DNA of 64,000 nucleotides, from contig NC_089457.1 in the NCBI RefSeq assembly GCF_026210795.1, forward strand, positions 2,356,001-2,420,000. The letters run 5' to 3'. This document shows positions 1 to 11,346 of this stretch, one piece after another. A program made the position numbers and the translations under genes. The number at the start of each line of letters is the position of its first letter. Within the stretch, counting starts at the first letter, position 1. Below the pieces are notes generated by a model that searched no databases, had not been told where the DNA came from, and saw nothing but the letters and a program-made list of their open reading frames with translations. This DNA comes from Rhizophagus irregularis (lineage: Eukaryota > Glomeromycota > Glomeromycetes > Glomerales > Glomeraceae).

Positions 1-13
1 CATTCCATCTTGG

Positions 14-220
14 CTTGACCTTACACGAAGGTCATCCGATATATCCGATATATGAGCTGTTACTTCGATTGTAAGTTTAACGATTTGTCTTGTACTGTTA
101 ATTTAAAATAACATGCATTTACATGACGAATAGGTTTAATTTCCAATAATGTACTTTGTTAAGTTTCGTAATAATGAAAAAAAATCAAAAATAGAAATTG
201 AATTTCAATTTGTAAATAAA
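14..220. repeat. Direct repeat, copy 1
   Basis: This segment returns at 1050-1203 in the same orientation. Both copies share the block beginning TGACCTTACACGAAGGTCAT and the block TGCATTTACATGAC through a run of A and an ATTGAATTTCAA tail. Copy 1 has about 37 extra bases in the middle (around 76-112) and a duplicated CGATATATC. No coding potential is seen. The pair brackets a low-complexity T-rich tract. Confidence 0.8.
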
Positions 221-269
221 TTATATATTTATTTATTTATTTGTAAATGGGAATTGTAAATTTATTTCG

Positions 270-690
270 TTTACCTTTTCATTTTTTTTTCTTTAACCAA
301 TCTTTTACAAATGGTTCTTTCTTTTTTTTTCAAATTTCCTCTTTTCTTTTCGAACCACCTTTTTTTCCTTTTCTTTTCTTTTTTTTAAAAATTTTTCGTT
401 TTTTTTCCTCTTTTTTTTTCATTCTTTTCAAATTTTTTCTTTTCGTTTTTATTTTTTCGAATTTTTTTTTGTTTTTTTTTCGGTTGACTTTTTTTCCCGT
501 CCGAAATTTTTTTTCCCTTTTCATTTTTCGGTTCGGCTTTTTCTCTTTCAACCTTTCCGAATACATTCTTTCACCTTTTATGTTTGGATCAGTGATCAGA
601 TCAATATTGCACCGCCACGGCAATTGCCTTTTTTCCTTTTTTCCCGATTCTTTATTTATTTTTTGTAACAATAAATCGTTATAATTAATT
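270..690. repeat. T-rich low-complexity tract
   Basis: This is a strongly strand-biased tract of T runs with sparse C and G. It leaves open frames on both strands that read as poly-Phe or poly-Lys. Neither shows a domain or a credible gene structure, so I annotate simple sequence rather than a gene. Confidence 0.75.
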
Positions 691-1049
691 TTTCTTTAAT
701 TAGTGTGATATTTTTTTTTTCTAGAGGAAGTAATTTGTTTATCATTACTTTTTTTGACATATACTCATTTGTTTATGGATAAGCATAAATAATTGTCGGT
801 AAAATGATTGTCGGTTATATTGTTATGTTTATCAGGGAATGGATGATCAACTTTAATTGATCTTCAAAAGCTTTTCTAAATATAATTCTTTTTAAAAAAT
901 CCTAAAAATTATCTAATTTTTAACTTTTATAACTTTATAAATAAAAAGAAAAAGAATTTTTTTGTCATTTTACCGAATATCATTTTTCTAAATCATTTTC
1001 CGAAACTCCAATTTCCCTAATATTAATATCCAATTAATTATGTAAATTG

Positions 1050-1203
1050 TCCTGACCTTACACGAAGGTCATCCGATATATGAGCCGTTACTTCGATGCA
1101 TTTACATGACCAATAGGTTTAATTTCCAATAATGCACTTTGTTAAGTTTCGTAATAATGAAAAAAAATCAAAAATAGAAATTGAATTTCAACTTGTAAAT
1201 AAA
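1050..1203. repeat. Direct repeat, copy 2
   Basis: Second copy of the repeat at 14-220, shortened by an internal deletion of about 37 bases. The outer blocks remain nearly identical. The rest of 690-1050 and 1204-1600 holds no gene I can see; a short duplicated motif (CACGCGGTACATATCCAGAAATCA) occurs twice near 1345-1405. Confidence 0.8.
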
Positions 1204-1601
1204 TAATAGAAGATCTGAACAAATTAAAAGTTCATTCACTCGGAAATTAGAAAATGCAAAGAAATCTCGTTCTTCGTTCGTACAAATTCTTTTGATTCAT
1301 TTCCGTTTGATTTAATGAAAAAAAGTAAGGAATTTATAGTAATCACGCGGTACATATCCAGAAATCACTCTATAGTAACCACGCGGTACATATCCAGAAA
1401 TCATTCTAAATATATGTTTCATAAAATTTATTGGAATGATTTTCTATTGTTTTTGAATTTAAGAAAAAAAGTACATTTAAATTTTACAATGTAATTGGAA
1501 ACTTAGAACTCGAAAGGAATGGTTGTCACGTTAATTAATAATGTATGTAAAATTATATTATATCCTGGTTTCATGTGACCTATGTAACCTATGAAATTTT
1601 T

Positions 1602-1609
1602 TATATAAA
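1602..1609 (+). promoter_or_regulatory. TATA box of the secreted-protein gene
   Basis: A TATATAAA-like element lies about 135 bases before the start codon at 1743. A pyrimidine- and A-rich leader follows. Placement fits a fungal TATA box with a leader of about 100 nt; no transcription start is demonstrated. Confidence 0.4.
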
Positions 1610-1742
1610 TGCTGTCGTTATCGAAAAAAAAATATTCTTCATCCGACAAAAAAAAACATTACTCAAATAATTCCTTTTTTCAACAAAAACGCGTCTAAAT
1701 ATTTCCCAATATTATTATATTCGAATTATATTACTTAAAAAA

Positions 1743-3110
1743 ATGATCAGGTTCATTTTAAATTCGCTTTTACTCCTTTTCTTTTCTGGAATTGTTACCG
1801 CATCAAAAGATTTTGATGTTGTTATGGGTAACAAAGACTTTAAAATAACAAAATCACTCAGTGCTGTCTATAGTCAACATGTTAGTCATCCTTCAGAAGG
1901 TTATCATAAGGCAGAATTTAATCTAAATACCAACTTACCATCATTCAATCCTGATCAAAGTGGTGTAGAAAGTGTTATTTGTAAAACGGGAGCAAATGGT
2001 AAAAGAAAAATTACTTTCAGCTTAAAGGACAAAAAAGCGGTTGATGATATTAATAAATGGCCTGAAGAAATTATGTTATTAATTTCACATAAATGGACAT
2101 GTTTTGGTAAAAGGTCTACCCAATTTTTTACGGCTACTGATAGAGTTATAAATGAATCTAAATTAGTTGTAACATTTGCTATTGAGGAAAGCGATTTTCC
2201 ACACAATTCAGAAGATTACGATCTAAATGTTAATTGGGTCCATGGAAATCAAACAAATAATAACACTTATCATCGTAATCTAGAAGAAGGATTCGGCGGT
2301 GTTTCAATTGATATAAGTAATAATATAGGTTTAAATATCTTATTTGACTCAAAATCTGGTAAATCTTCAAGTCCAGATTTAAAAATTATAAGTAATAATG
2401 ATATGAGATTGCTTTGCACTAATTGTTTTACGAAAGGTGATGCTACTCTTGCATTGAGAATTAGGGGTAAAATTTTTCCTCCTAAAGTAAAAGAAGCTTC
2501 AATTACTCTTAATGGAAATTTTCTCATGAACCTTGATTTTGCCCTTGAATCTTCACAGGAGGCAAGTATTAATAATCGTAAAATTTCTTCAGCTAAAGAT
2601 ATTACTATTTTAAGTATTGGTTTAGGTCCTTTTAACATACCAGATATATTAAATGTCGGTCCTTCAATTGATCTTGTTGCTGCTGCCGATGTTAATACGG
2701 GAACAAGTGAAACTCTTGAATTTGGTGGTGATTTTAGTTTACCAAATTTTAATGTTCAAGCATCATTTGAAGGCGAACCAAAGTTTACGCAATCCGGATT
2801 TACCCCTATAGTTAATGCACATACTCCAAATGCTGGTATCGAAGCTTCTGCTAGTATTTCTGCTTCATTAAAACCACAACTAGCTTTTGGTATAAGTGTA
2901 CTTAAAGGTCGAATTTTTAAAGAAACAGTTGGTTTTGAATTAGTTGGAACTCTTGAAAATTCTTTTACAATTGGTAGTAGTTGTGAAAGTAATACTCATC
3001 CGATACATTTTGAATCTTCTCTTGATGGTAATATAGGTTTTTTCGTAAATAATGAAGATTTCACTATATTAAATTTTCCTACCCTACCTTTATTAGATAA
3101 ATGTTTATAA
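1743..3110 (+). CDS. Secreted protein of unknown function, 455 aa, six cysteines
   Basis: An intact intronless frame with a classical signal peptide: Met-Ile-Arg, a hydrophobic stretch from about residue 4 to 19, and a likely cleavage after the TA at residues 19-20. The mature part is polar and beta-rich, with repeated alternating patterns, an Asn-rich section near residues 170-200 and N-glycosylation sequons (for example NQTN and NNTY). Six cysteines (two near residues 80 and 120, a CTNC pair, and two in the last 60 residues) could form three disulfides. No GPI-like hydrophobic tail is present, so the product is probably released. I recognise no catalytic motif. It may belong to one of the fungal secreted families of unknown function. 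The ATG at 1743 is the first in frame and immediately starts the signal peptide. Confidence 0.85.
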   Translation: MIRFILNSLLLLFFSGIVTASKDFDVVMGNKDFKITKSLSAVYSQHVSHPSEGYHKAEFNLNTNLPSFNPDQSGVESVICKTGANGKRKITFSLKDKKAVDDINKWPEEIMLLISHKWTCFGKRSTQFFTATDRVINESKLVVTFAIEESDFPHNSEDYDLNVNWVHGNQTNNNTYHRNLEEGFGGVSIDISNNIGLNILFDSKSGKSSSPDLKIISNNDMRLLCTNCFTKGDATLALRIRGKIFPPKVKEASITLNGNFLMNLDFALESSQEASINNRKISSAKDITILSIGLGPFNIPDILNVGPSIDLVAAADVNTGTSETLEFGGDFSLPNFNVQASFEGEPKFTQSGFTPIVNAHTPNAGIEASASISASLKPQLAFGISVLKGRIFKETVGFELVGTLENSFTIGSSCESNTHPIHFESSLDGNIGFFVNNEDFTILNFPTLPLLDKCL

Positions 3111-4820
3111 AGATATAAAAAGATAGATATAAAATTCTTTTTTTTTTTCTCTTAATATAATTATTTACTATTAGTTTTTTATATTATTATTATCATTACA
3201 TAATTCATAATTTTAATGGTAGAATGTCGTTTGTAATGTCGTATATATTGTGTATTTGTGTTACGTCGTTGACGAAACTATATATAGGTTGTTTCAAAAT
3301 CAAAGTTAAGCCAGTTTATTAGTAACCTTAAATCTCTCTATTAAGAATAACCTAAATAATTATTTACAATACCTAATTACAATTATTATTATAAAACTAA
3401 TTATTATATGAATTAATTAAATTTCATATTAAACATCTTTATTGTCAACTATAATATCATTATCTTTTTCTAATTCTTTATCATTTTGTTTTATATTATT
3501 ACCCATTATAATAATAACCTAAAAATGAATTATAAGATTATTACCCATTTTATATAATAACAATCTGGCCCAATTTAACTAAAAACTTTAATTGCACTTA
3601 TAATAAAATTACCCGACTTAACTAATAACAATTTTTGATTTTTTATAATAACTTACCCATTTTACCGGTAACCTTTATATGAAGTTTCCGGGGTCCTCGT
3701 TGACGTGAGATACGGCTTGACGTTAACTGTTAAACAAGTTCAAAAAATTAGTATTAAAAAATAAATTCCATTTCCTTTATTATTACGCTTACTACTCGAT
3801 TAGTGTTTTCTTATCGTTATGGTATCGTAGTATGTATGTAAAAAGAATTAAAACTTGAAAACATGATGTCAAGTCTACGGCAAAAGTCATTTACGAAGTC
3901 ACATGGCAATGTAACGCCACTGACGACGTTGACTCTAAAAAAGTTGACGTAACCATGAAGTTTAAGTCCACACCCTTAAGAACAAGATCAATGTTCATTA
4001 TCATAATGAATACATAAGTAAGAAATGAAAGATAAAAGCCCAAATGATGATGATTAATTATAGATTAAAAAAATAAAAATATATGTAATAAACTAGAACA
4101 ATAAAATATATCGAAAGAATTTTTTTTTTTAATATATATATACCATAAATGAGCCAAATCTCAACCGTCGCATGGATCAATATTAATACTTTTGCGATGT
4201 AAATATTCAAGCCGCAACAACAAAAAATTATAGAACGAAGAACTGTAGAGCATAACGCAAAAGATGAGAATTCTTATTTTTTACAGCAAAACTCCTGGGA
4301 ATTCATGAGACTTTTTTATTTGGTATCAATAAATATGATCAAATTTTATTTATTCTCTGAACGTTGGAATTTCCTTTTATTTGTGAGAATGAGATAACTA
4401 TTCATGAATATGATGAAACTATACATAGATCTATACGATCTTATAACCAATTTTTTTTTTCATTTTAAATTTTTGGGTTATTATCATGGAGAAATTTATA
4501 AACTATACTATCTATACTATATGACAAATTTTTTTTTTAATTAAGCTCAATAAATTCAGAGTTTATATTTAAATGAAAATTTTGATATAAAAGTTGATAA
4601 TAATTTCAAATTTTTTGAAACATGTAAATGAATTTATACGCACATAATAACGAAATACTTTTTTAAGCACGTAAAGCTAAACTAAAGTCGAATCACATGA
4701 ACGATGATCAAAATTACGTCAGTCATTATTAGTCACGTTAATCAAATTTTTTTTCGCGTAAATAATCTTAATGAAAATCATATAAAAAAAAAATAATAAT
4801 AAAAGGCTGTTTTAACTAAA
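3111..4820. other. Intergenic, AT-rich, no gene seen
   Basis: No convincing coding region. At 3480-3675 short phrases such as ATAATAAC and TTACCCAT recur irregularly, which looks like worn simple repeat. Confidence 0.6.
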
Positions 4821-4825
4821 AAAAA

Positions 4826-5200
4826 ATGTGTATTTCACCGTCTAAAGACGATTTTAAGAGCTTAAAAGGATACGGAAACAAAAATGAAGAAGAAAGAAAA
4901 GCAATATTAGAAAATGCAGAAGTACAAATAGACTAAAGACGAAGAAATTGCAAAATTTTTGGACACAAACACTATATTTGGAGTTTTATTAGTGGTAATA
5001 TCACAAAATTTTTAGAAATACAAAGAACAACAGATACTGTAATGAGCGATATATAAGTAGGGTTGCAGACATATCTTAAGGTAATTACCTCATATCAGCT
5101 AATTATTGAAATTGGATCAACACTACATCAATTAGTAAAAAAAAAAAATCAAATGATCAAATTTAGCGAACTCACCTAAAATAAAAAAAACATATGAAAA
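4826..5200 (+). pseudogene. Decayed repeat-family ORF (5' part)
   Basis: From the ATG at 4826 a charged helical-looking peptide can be read (lysine/glutamate-rich, with GYGNKNEEERKAILENA) before a stop. The reading then continues in another frame (DEEIAKFLDTNT) with further stops. The amphipathic charged character and the multiple breaks suggest the remains of a coiled-coil repeat-family gene. It precedes the zinc-finger-like fragment at 5376 and may belong to the same dead element. Confidence 0.4.
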
Positions 5201-5375
5201 AACGCGTCAAACCGATGAGCAGAGCCAAAAACTGATGAGCTCAAGAAGCAGAAGGTAACTTCTCGCGATTTCAAATGTTGACCATTACTAATGGTAACTT
5301 TAATAAAGTATTTAAAAAGTATTCTTATCATTATGCTTTCTTAACTTTTCAGATTATTGTAGTGGTAATATTAAT

Positions 5376-5990
5376 ATGTCAAGCACTATTCCACTCATAA
5401 ATACATCAGAATTTTCCTGTTCCGCTTGTCAAAAAATATTCAAGAAGCAAAGCGGACTTTCATGGCATTTGACTATTGTGAAAAAATATAACATTCCGCG
5501 AAATAATTTAAAGAAACAAATAATAAAAGTTTTAAAAATATCCTGGTTTATTTAATTCATTGCAAACTTCAAAATGGGTTCAAAAAGGGAGGTCACCAAT
5601 TAGTATCTCTTGCTTGTACTGAGCATCAGTTTTTTGATATTTTCAAAGGATATATTCACCATTGTAGCAATAAAAATATTTACAAATGTATTTTCTGAGG
5701 CACTACTAGATATCAAACATTAAGTGAAATCTTGAGTAATCCATTATGGAATCAAAGATTTTATAATGAAGAACAACAAACCTATGTTGTCTTGTTTGAT
5801 GATCCGCCTCAAAAAATAATCCATTAGCTATTGTGGCCAATTGTGCTGAAGGCATAACTACTAAAAGGTGCAAATCAAAATATAATTCTGGAGAAGTCAC
5901 TATTGAATGGAAGATTAAAGCTAAAAAGGATGCAAAAGAAATTATTGTGAAGCGGGTTTTATATATATGCATTTTTGGGTAAAACAAATT
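5376..5990 (+). pseudogene. Frameshifted zinc-finger-like repeat-family ORF
   Basis: The ATG at 5376 opens a frame with a C2H2-finger-like start (CSACQKIFKKQSGLSWHL; Cys-x2-Cys, then His; the second His position is not conserved). The frame stops near 5555. Coherent protein sequence continues in other frames to 5990: one section contains LACTEHQFFDIFKGYIHHC, then YQTLSEIL and EEQQTYVVLFDDPP, then another contains VTIEW, and the end reads CEAGFIYMHFWVKQI. At least three frame changes and two internal stops are needed, so it is a pseudogene. The recurring style suggests a multicopy family of this fungus, possibly linked to a transposon, but I cannot name the family. Confidence 0.6.
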
Positions 5991-5999
5991 TAAATAGAT

Positions 6000-6668
6000 A
6001 TTTTTATAGAATTTAATTGTTTTATTAGTGGGGAAATTTATTAAAATTTTTTATCACACATATGTATATATAATAAATAAAAATTGATTTCTAAATATAT
6101 TTAAGTACAACGGCAAAATAAATTTAAACTTATTATAGAGTGAATGAGTGATGCGAATTTTGTCACGTTGATTTATAAATAAATACACAATATTTTTTTT
6201 TTATCGCAATAATTGCCAAAAAAGTTAATATATTTACAAAAATATTCTATATAAACATTAAAATCTAAATCGAGGAATAATCGGCGTAAGACAATGAGTA
6301 AGTTTATTACTAACCCTACGCAGTATATTCCTCCTCCTTCGGTGTGTAATCCGGTCGAGTATATACACATATACGATAGGGCAACAGGTTTTATTACGGT
6401 CAAGAATATAGCTCCTCTGGAGCACCTTCGGGGTAAGACAAGATAGAGTAATAGGCGCTAGAGGTCCGGAATGTCGATCAACAAGCTCGGAGGATGTTTG
6501 TTCAAGTACTACTGTACTACATAATAATGCGTCATACGACAGGGTCTGACAACCGTCACATATAGTACCACTTGGCAAATAAAATTCTTTAATTCTTTTT
6601 TACTCTTGTCCCTCACACACCGCACTTTGAGCCAATAGCATTTCACAAAAAATACTATAAAAGCCGTT
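6000..6668. other. Spacer, no gene seen
   Basis: Contains a block of clearly higher GC at about 6270-6560 inside AT-rich surroundings. Minus-strand frames through it show no domain. A TATAAAA stands at about 6656, only 13 bases before the CRN-like start codon. Confidence 0.5.
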
Positions 6669-8068
6669 ATGTCTATCACGTTATTCTGTCTTGTCAAAGG
6701 AAATACGACCGCGAATGCTTTCTCTGTTAAAATAAGCAGGGACGAGCCTGTTAGTGAACTCAAAAAGCTGTAAAGGCGGAAAAGCACCAGAGTTCGACCA
6801 TTTTCCTGCGGATAGATTCAAGCTATGGAAGGTAGAAATTGGTGGCGATCACCTTGACGATCAGTTGAAGAATCTCAAGCTCAATGGCAGTGACGAGCTG
6901 TCTGCAATAAAAAAGATTTCGAAGTACTTCGCTGACTCACCGGCTAAGGAACATATTCACGTCCTAGTTGAACCACCTGCTTCGACTGGATCGCGAACAG
7001 AAATTACTTGACGAACTCGTAACAAGTCCGTGCATGGTACGTACTTTTTTCAGTGACGGAAAACCCCACTTCCCGTCAGGGAAATTTGCCAAGAAATTTG
7101 GGCGAACATTGTTCGCTGAAATCTTCAGGTTATGAGGTAATACCACTGTTCGAACTTTACTAACCAGGTTGTTGCATTATAGAGTTCGACGTCGTTGTTA
7201 GTCAAAAGCGGAAGTCATACAAATGGGCAGTGAATATCGATCACGCTTTTCTCGAAGACCTCAAAACGTCAATACGTGATACGTACCAACCACCAGCGCT
7301 TGAAAATGATGGAGCAGTGCTCAACTTCATTAATGACGGAGGGAGATATTCACCTAGGAATGATGACGCTTTCCGGGAGATGTTGCGATCACTAGTATCT
7401 AAAAACAGCCTCAAGTTTACTGTACTCATTGAGACTCCCTCGAAACCCTTCAATGAATGGACCTTCCCGAAAGTGTGTGAATTCTATGGACTTAGCGAAC
7501 CCAAGCATCGACGTGTATCCCATTTTTTCGTGTGGATGTGCGAACACTAAGAATGAGAAATAGAAAGAGGCGTTACGTAAACTTTTTGATGAATTGGAGA
7601 CTCGTGTTGCAACAAGTATCCTATGAGGCCACCAAAAGTATCTATTCGTATACTTATCTCGTCTCTGCAACTTACCCGTTCAAGGATCAAATCAAGGTCG
7701 TACCAGAGAAACTGATCGAAGGGAAAAGTGGACGCGAAAATCTTGACTATGGAATTGAATCACGTACGACCGGAAGAATTATCGGTCTAGTTGAGGTCAA
7801 AAAAGATGTTTTAAGCAGGGTTTTGCACAAGCCACTGTACAGTTGGAATCGTCACTAGGCCGTAAGCGTAAAGCAAATGAAATGGATGATGAACATGGGT
7901 TTGATAAAGTATGGGAATCGTAACAGATGCGGAGAAATGGTACTTCATGGAATGTACGCAAGATGCTGAAGGGAAACCGTCGTTTAAGTTGCCGAAACCT
8001 CTATTTGTTGCGTACGAAGATGCGGGTATGAAAGACGGCGGAGAAGATCCTTGGTCATATTATCTGGT
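6669..8068 (+). pseudogene. Crinkler (CRN)-like protein gene, frameshifted
   Basis: The start reads MSITLFCLVKGNTTA, the typical ubiquitin-like CRN header with the LFC motif. It then loses frame near 6763. The header continues in another frame to about 7009 (RFKLWKVEI, KKISKYF, HIHVLVEPP), shifts again near 7000, runs through GKFAKKFGRTLF, and a GT-AG intron is plausible at about 7136-7191. A central CRN domain follows (7230-7550, with the SPRND and IETPSKPF motifs), then a further stretch (7600-7850, with EATKSIYSYTYLVS and GIESRTTGRI) and later pieces at 7860-8068 (ATVQLESSLGRKRKANEMDD; VTDAEKWYFMECTQD). I count at least five single-base frame breaks, several of them in short homopolymers. 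CRN proteins of other organisms are secreted or host-directed proteins; the role here is unknown. Codons between the breaks look unmutated, so inactivation seems recent. Confidence 0.75.
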
Positions 8069-8150
8069 ATGCAAAATATACAAAAAGGTCTTTATTTGAC
8101 ATTTTACTTTAACCCTCGATTTTCGCGTTTGCAGATATTTCACTGGAATC

Positions 8151-9597
8151 ATGATATTTTGTTTTGTGGCAGGTACAGATCTTAGTAGCGTCTTTAAAGT
8201 TGATGGCCAGATAAAAATGACCATTGCGGAGCTCAAAGATATACTTTATGAGAAGAATAAGAACTATTTCGAAGACAAAAAATTTGATGCCAACGAGTTG
8301 AACCTATGGTTGGTGAATATTCCTTACGATACAGAGAACGTTAAACTGAAAACACTTCAAAGCCGATCCCGTGATATGGAGGAAGAAAATAGTATTATAC
8401 AAGAACTCGGAGGTAAAAAGTTGTCTCCAATTGATGATATTGGCGATATCTTTACGTATGATTCCAAGAATATCCGTATCATCATACAACCGCCCGTCAC
8501 CACCACTGGTAAGTGTTTCCCAATTTTTTACCTCTCGAACAAAAGATAATTTCGCTATCTGTTTTCTATATAATATATTGATCACCTTCGTCTCTGCTTT
8601 CTTTATACTAGATAAAGGGCCCACTGATATATCTCGTGTCATTGCAAAATTTGGCTATCTGCCTCGACAAGGTACGTATAAGTTGGTATTCTTTAATAGC
8701 ATTGTTCTATTTCTAACTTTCAGTCTTTTCAGCTGGCCTTGGTGGTACGTCGTTACCTTCTGGTCTGGTAATAAGACCTTCCAATGAAGGTGTTAATCCT
8801 AATGATCCTGCCGTCAGTCTAAGATTTGATATCATAAATCCTTTCAATCACTTAAAAAGAATGGGAATGGAAACTGATTAAAATTATGTGAAGATACTTA
8901 TATAAAAGGAAAAGTTCCTTTCTCAATAAATAACCCGGATCCAGATGCTTCTTATCTAGTCAAAACTGGAGTACTTGCGGTTGTGGACGATATATATTTA
9001 ACTTTTGCAGCGCCTCTTCTTAGGCGGTCATTTTTTCAGCAAAATTATGGAGTTGAAAATAGTGTTGATATTACTCCCATAGATTTATATCAGTTTATTG
9101 TAAAGGTTTTCACAGCAATGCGTAATGAAAATAGTGGGAAAATTTTAAGAGAAACGCTTGGATTTGGATATGACGGAAGAATCCTGGAACAAATGTGGCA
9201 GAAGGAATTTTATAGAATTGGTACACGGGTATTGGGAAATGATAAATTTTTGTCGTGTGATGTAGGTTCAGTTTTTGGATGTGAAGGAAGGATAGATTCC
9301 TACGTGAACGAGTTAGAATGGGCGATAGAACTTTTGAGAGATGGTGAAGATATGCAAGGGCACAAGGACAAATTTGAACCTATAGAAGGAAAATATAAAG
9401 TGATTGTTAAATATGCAAAAAGTATAGCTATTATTGAAATTCGCAGCGTAAATTTTGCTGATAATACTCGCAGTGAAGCGAAAAATGCTCAAAAATTGAG
9501 GGAGGATTTCATACACGTGTCATGCTCCAAAGATTTCGATGCGTTTAAAATAGAGAGTTTGGGTAAAGAAACTGTATTTATTAGGTCTCAAGATTAG
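8151..9597 (+). pseudogene. Second CRN-like gene, nuclease-like C-terminus, one frame break
   Basis: Begins MIFCFVAGTDLSSVFK, a CRN-type ubiquitin-like header distinct from the one upstream. Exons fit at 8151-8508, 8612-8671 and from 8733, joined by GT-AG introns with consistent phase (phase 1 at both). The frame reaches a stop near 8880. Sequence resumes in another frame without interruption to 9597 and contains GRIDSYVNELEWAIELLRDG and a following GHKDKF. The spacing of Asp, Glu and His resembles the restriction-endonuclease-like C-terminal domains described for CRN proteins of fungi and protists; this is a pattern judgement. The break near 8880 involves one indel and possibly a Trp-to-stop change. 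It could be a pseudogene, or a sequencing slip in a live gene. The header starts only 82 bases after the decayed copy upstream ends. Confidence 0.65.
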
Positions 9598-11346
9598 TTT
9601 ATTCTTCAATCAGACAAAGTCACGTTGTTTCTTTTGAGCAAAATGTGAAATAATAATAAAAATCTTGACGCTAAAGAAAAAAAGGATGTATTATTAATAC
9701 TCAAGAATGAGTTACATGCAATGCTTATTTGACCTTATAAAACACACACATGTTTAAAAAAAATGTTTTTATCATCTTTTCGTAAAGTAGTACATTAGAA
9801 AAAATATAAGTCTAAAGATAATGGAGTAGCGGATGTTTCAAGGGAGGAAAAAAAGCATAAAATATGCCTGCTCGCCCCTAGACGTCTTTTACTATGTAAA
9901 AGTAACGGCAGTTCCTTTCCGCTACTCCGAATTGCTATCTAGGTTTTCGTTGTTTTTACTATCTATCCATAAACCAATATTATCTAATGTACTAACATAA
10001 CCGTCACTTCTTGATATTTCTCTCAGGATTTAATTTATATAATTAATTAATTTATTTTTATAAAGAAAATTTATTAAAATAGAGAAACAATATTGAAGAA
10101 GCGAATGTTGCCAACTTAATAAAATAATTATTTTTCATTGGTATTATTATCAATTCTAGGGACAACAATTATAAATCAATTATGATTTTTGTATGATTTT
10201 GAATTTCTTTCAATAAATACTACCAAAATTTAATTCATAAACTAAACTGAATTTTGTAATTAATCTGAATTTTCCAAATTGTGCGTAGAAAAAAGAACAT
10301 TTGATAATAAGTAACGATCTAACTTATTAAATTGTTTAACAATTAAATAAATAAATATATATATATAATTATTTACGCTTTAATTTAAAAGTAATATTTT
10401 TATATTATGATTTATTAAAATTAAGTTTCCACCATTATTTCTATTTGTCTACCACGAAAAAACGTCCGAAATGGCTGGCATTATGGATTATTACTTATTG
10501 TTATAATATTTACATATAATTTAAATTAACTAAATTCTTTATTTAAAAAATTATTTAATAATATAGAGCGTAAGTTATTTATTTAATTCTCTTATTACTT
10601 ATTGTAATTTAAACTAACTAAATTCTTGATTTAAAAAATTTCTTATTTATATAATATTTACATATAATTAATTCTTTATTTTTAATAATATAGGGAGTAA
10701 GTTATTTATTTAATTCCATTATTATTGATTTTTCCTACTGAAAAATTTCTAAATCAAAACAGAGGGGTCTGATACCGCGATGAAAAAATCACATGAATTT
10801 TCGTGACATTTTTTCGTGGTTACGCTGGGGAAAGTCTCTCTATTCGTATTTTGTGTACGAAACTACTCCAAAAAATCGCGTGACCCTTCCCAGTATTACA
10901 GCATTAAAAATTAATACTGCGTCAAATAAGATCGTCCTCGGCAAAAAAAAAATCGTGTGGTGTCGATTATCACAGGTAATAAAAATCTGAAATCCATTAT
11001 GATACATTGAAAAATAATTAATAAACTCAATAATTGAACTATATAGATTAGTACTGAGCACCACTAAATATTTTGATTCAAATAATTATAAAAATGTAAT
11101 TAAGCATTCAATTTCACAAAATCAAAAAAATGAAAAAAGACATTAGTTAACGAGAAATGTGTGAAATTTAATATATCAAATTGTCATAAATTCCAAATTT
11201 TCATATATAAAATCTATCACAAACTGCTTATAGTCACTATCACATCTGTTTTTAAAAATTATAATATATGTGATTATAAAGAGATATTTACCTGTTCCAA
11301 GATCTAATGATGAGATTTCAATATAAAATTAGTCAAAAAGTTCCTG
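9598..11346. other. Intergenic, mostly featureless AT-rich sequence
   Basis: Apart from the folded element at 9823-9928 I see no gene. Around 10772-10815 an imperfect inverted repeat (CGATGAAAAAATCAC against GTGACATTTTTTCG) is present. The 65-codon plus-strand frame at 10793 has no recognisable feature. Confidence 0.5.
9823..9928. other. Foldable 106-bp element with perfect 11-bp terminal inverted repeats
   Basis: The ends are GGAGTAGCGGA and TCCGCTACTCC, a perfect 11-bp inverted pair. Inside lie two more perfect hairpins (GCATA-aaa-TATGC and TTTTAC-tat-GTAAAA) and a TGCC/GGCA pairing, so the transcript could form a closed multibranch structure. The element is richer in G+C than its surroundings. 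It could be a structured non-coding RNA or a very short MITE. It fits no tRNA, 5S, hammerhead or snoRNA box pattern that I can recognise, and I see no clear target-site duplication. Confidence 0.45.

Noticed and set aside
247-684. Long open frames on both strands (poly-Phe and poly-Lys types)
   Set aside because: They arise from a T-rich simple-sequence tract and have no domain, no complexity and no splice or promoter support.
6258-6578. Minus-strand frame with several cysteines
   Set aside because: No domain or homology-like pattern. The region is just a GC-richer spacer before the CRN-like locus.
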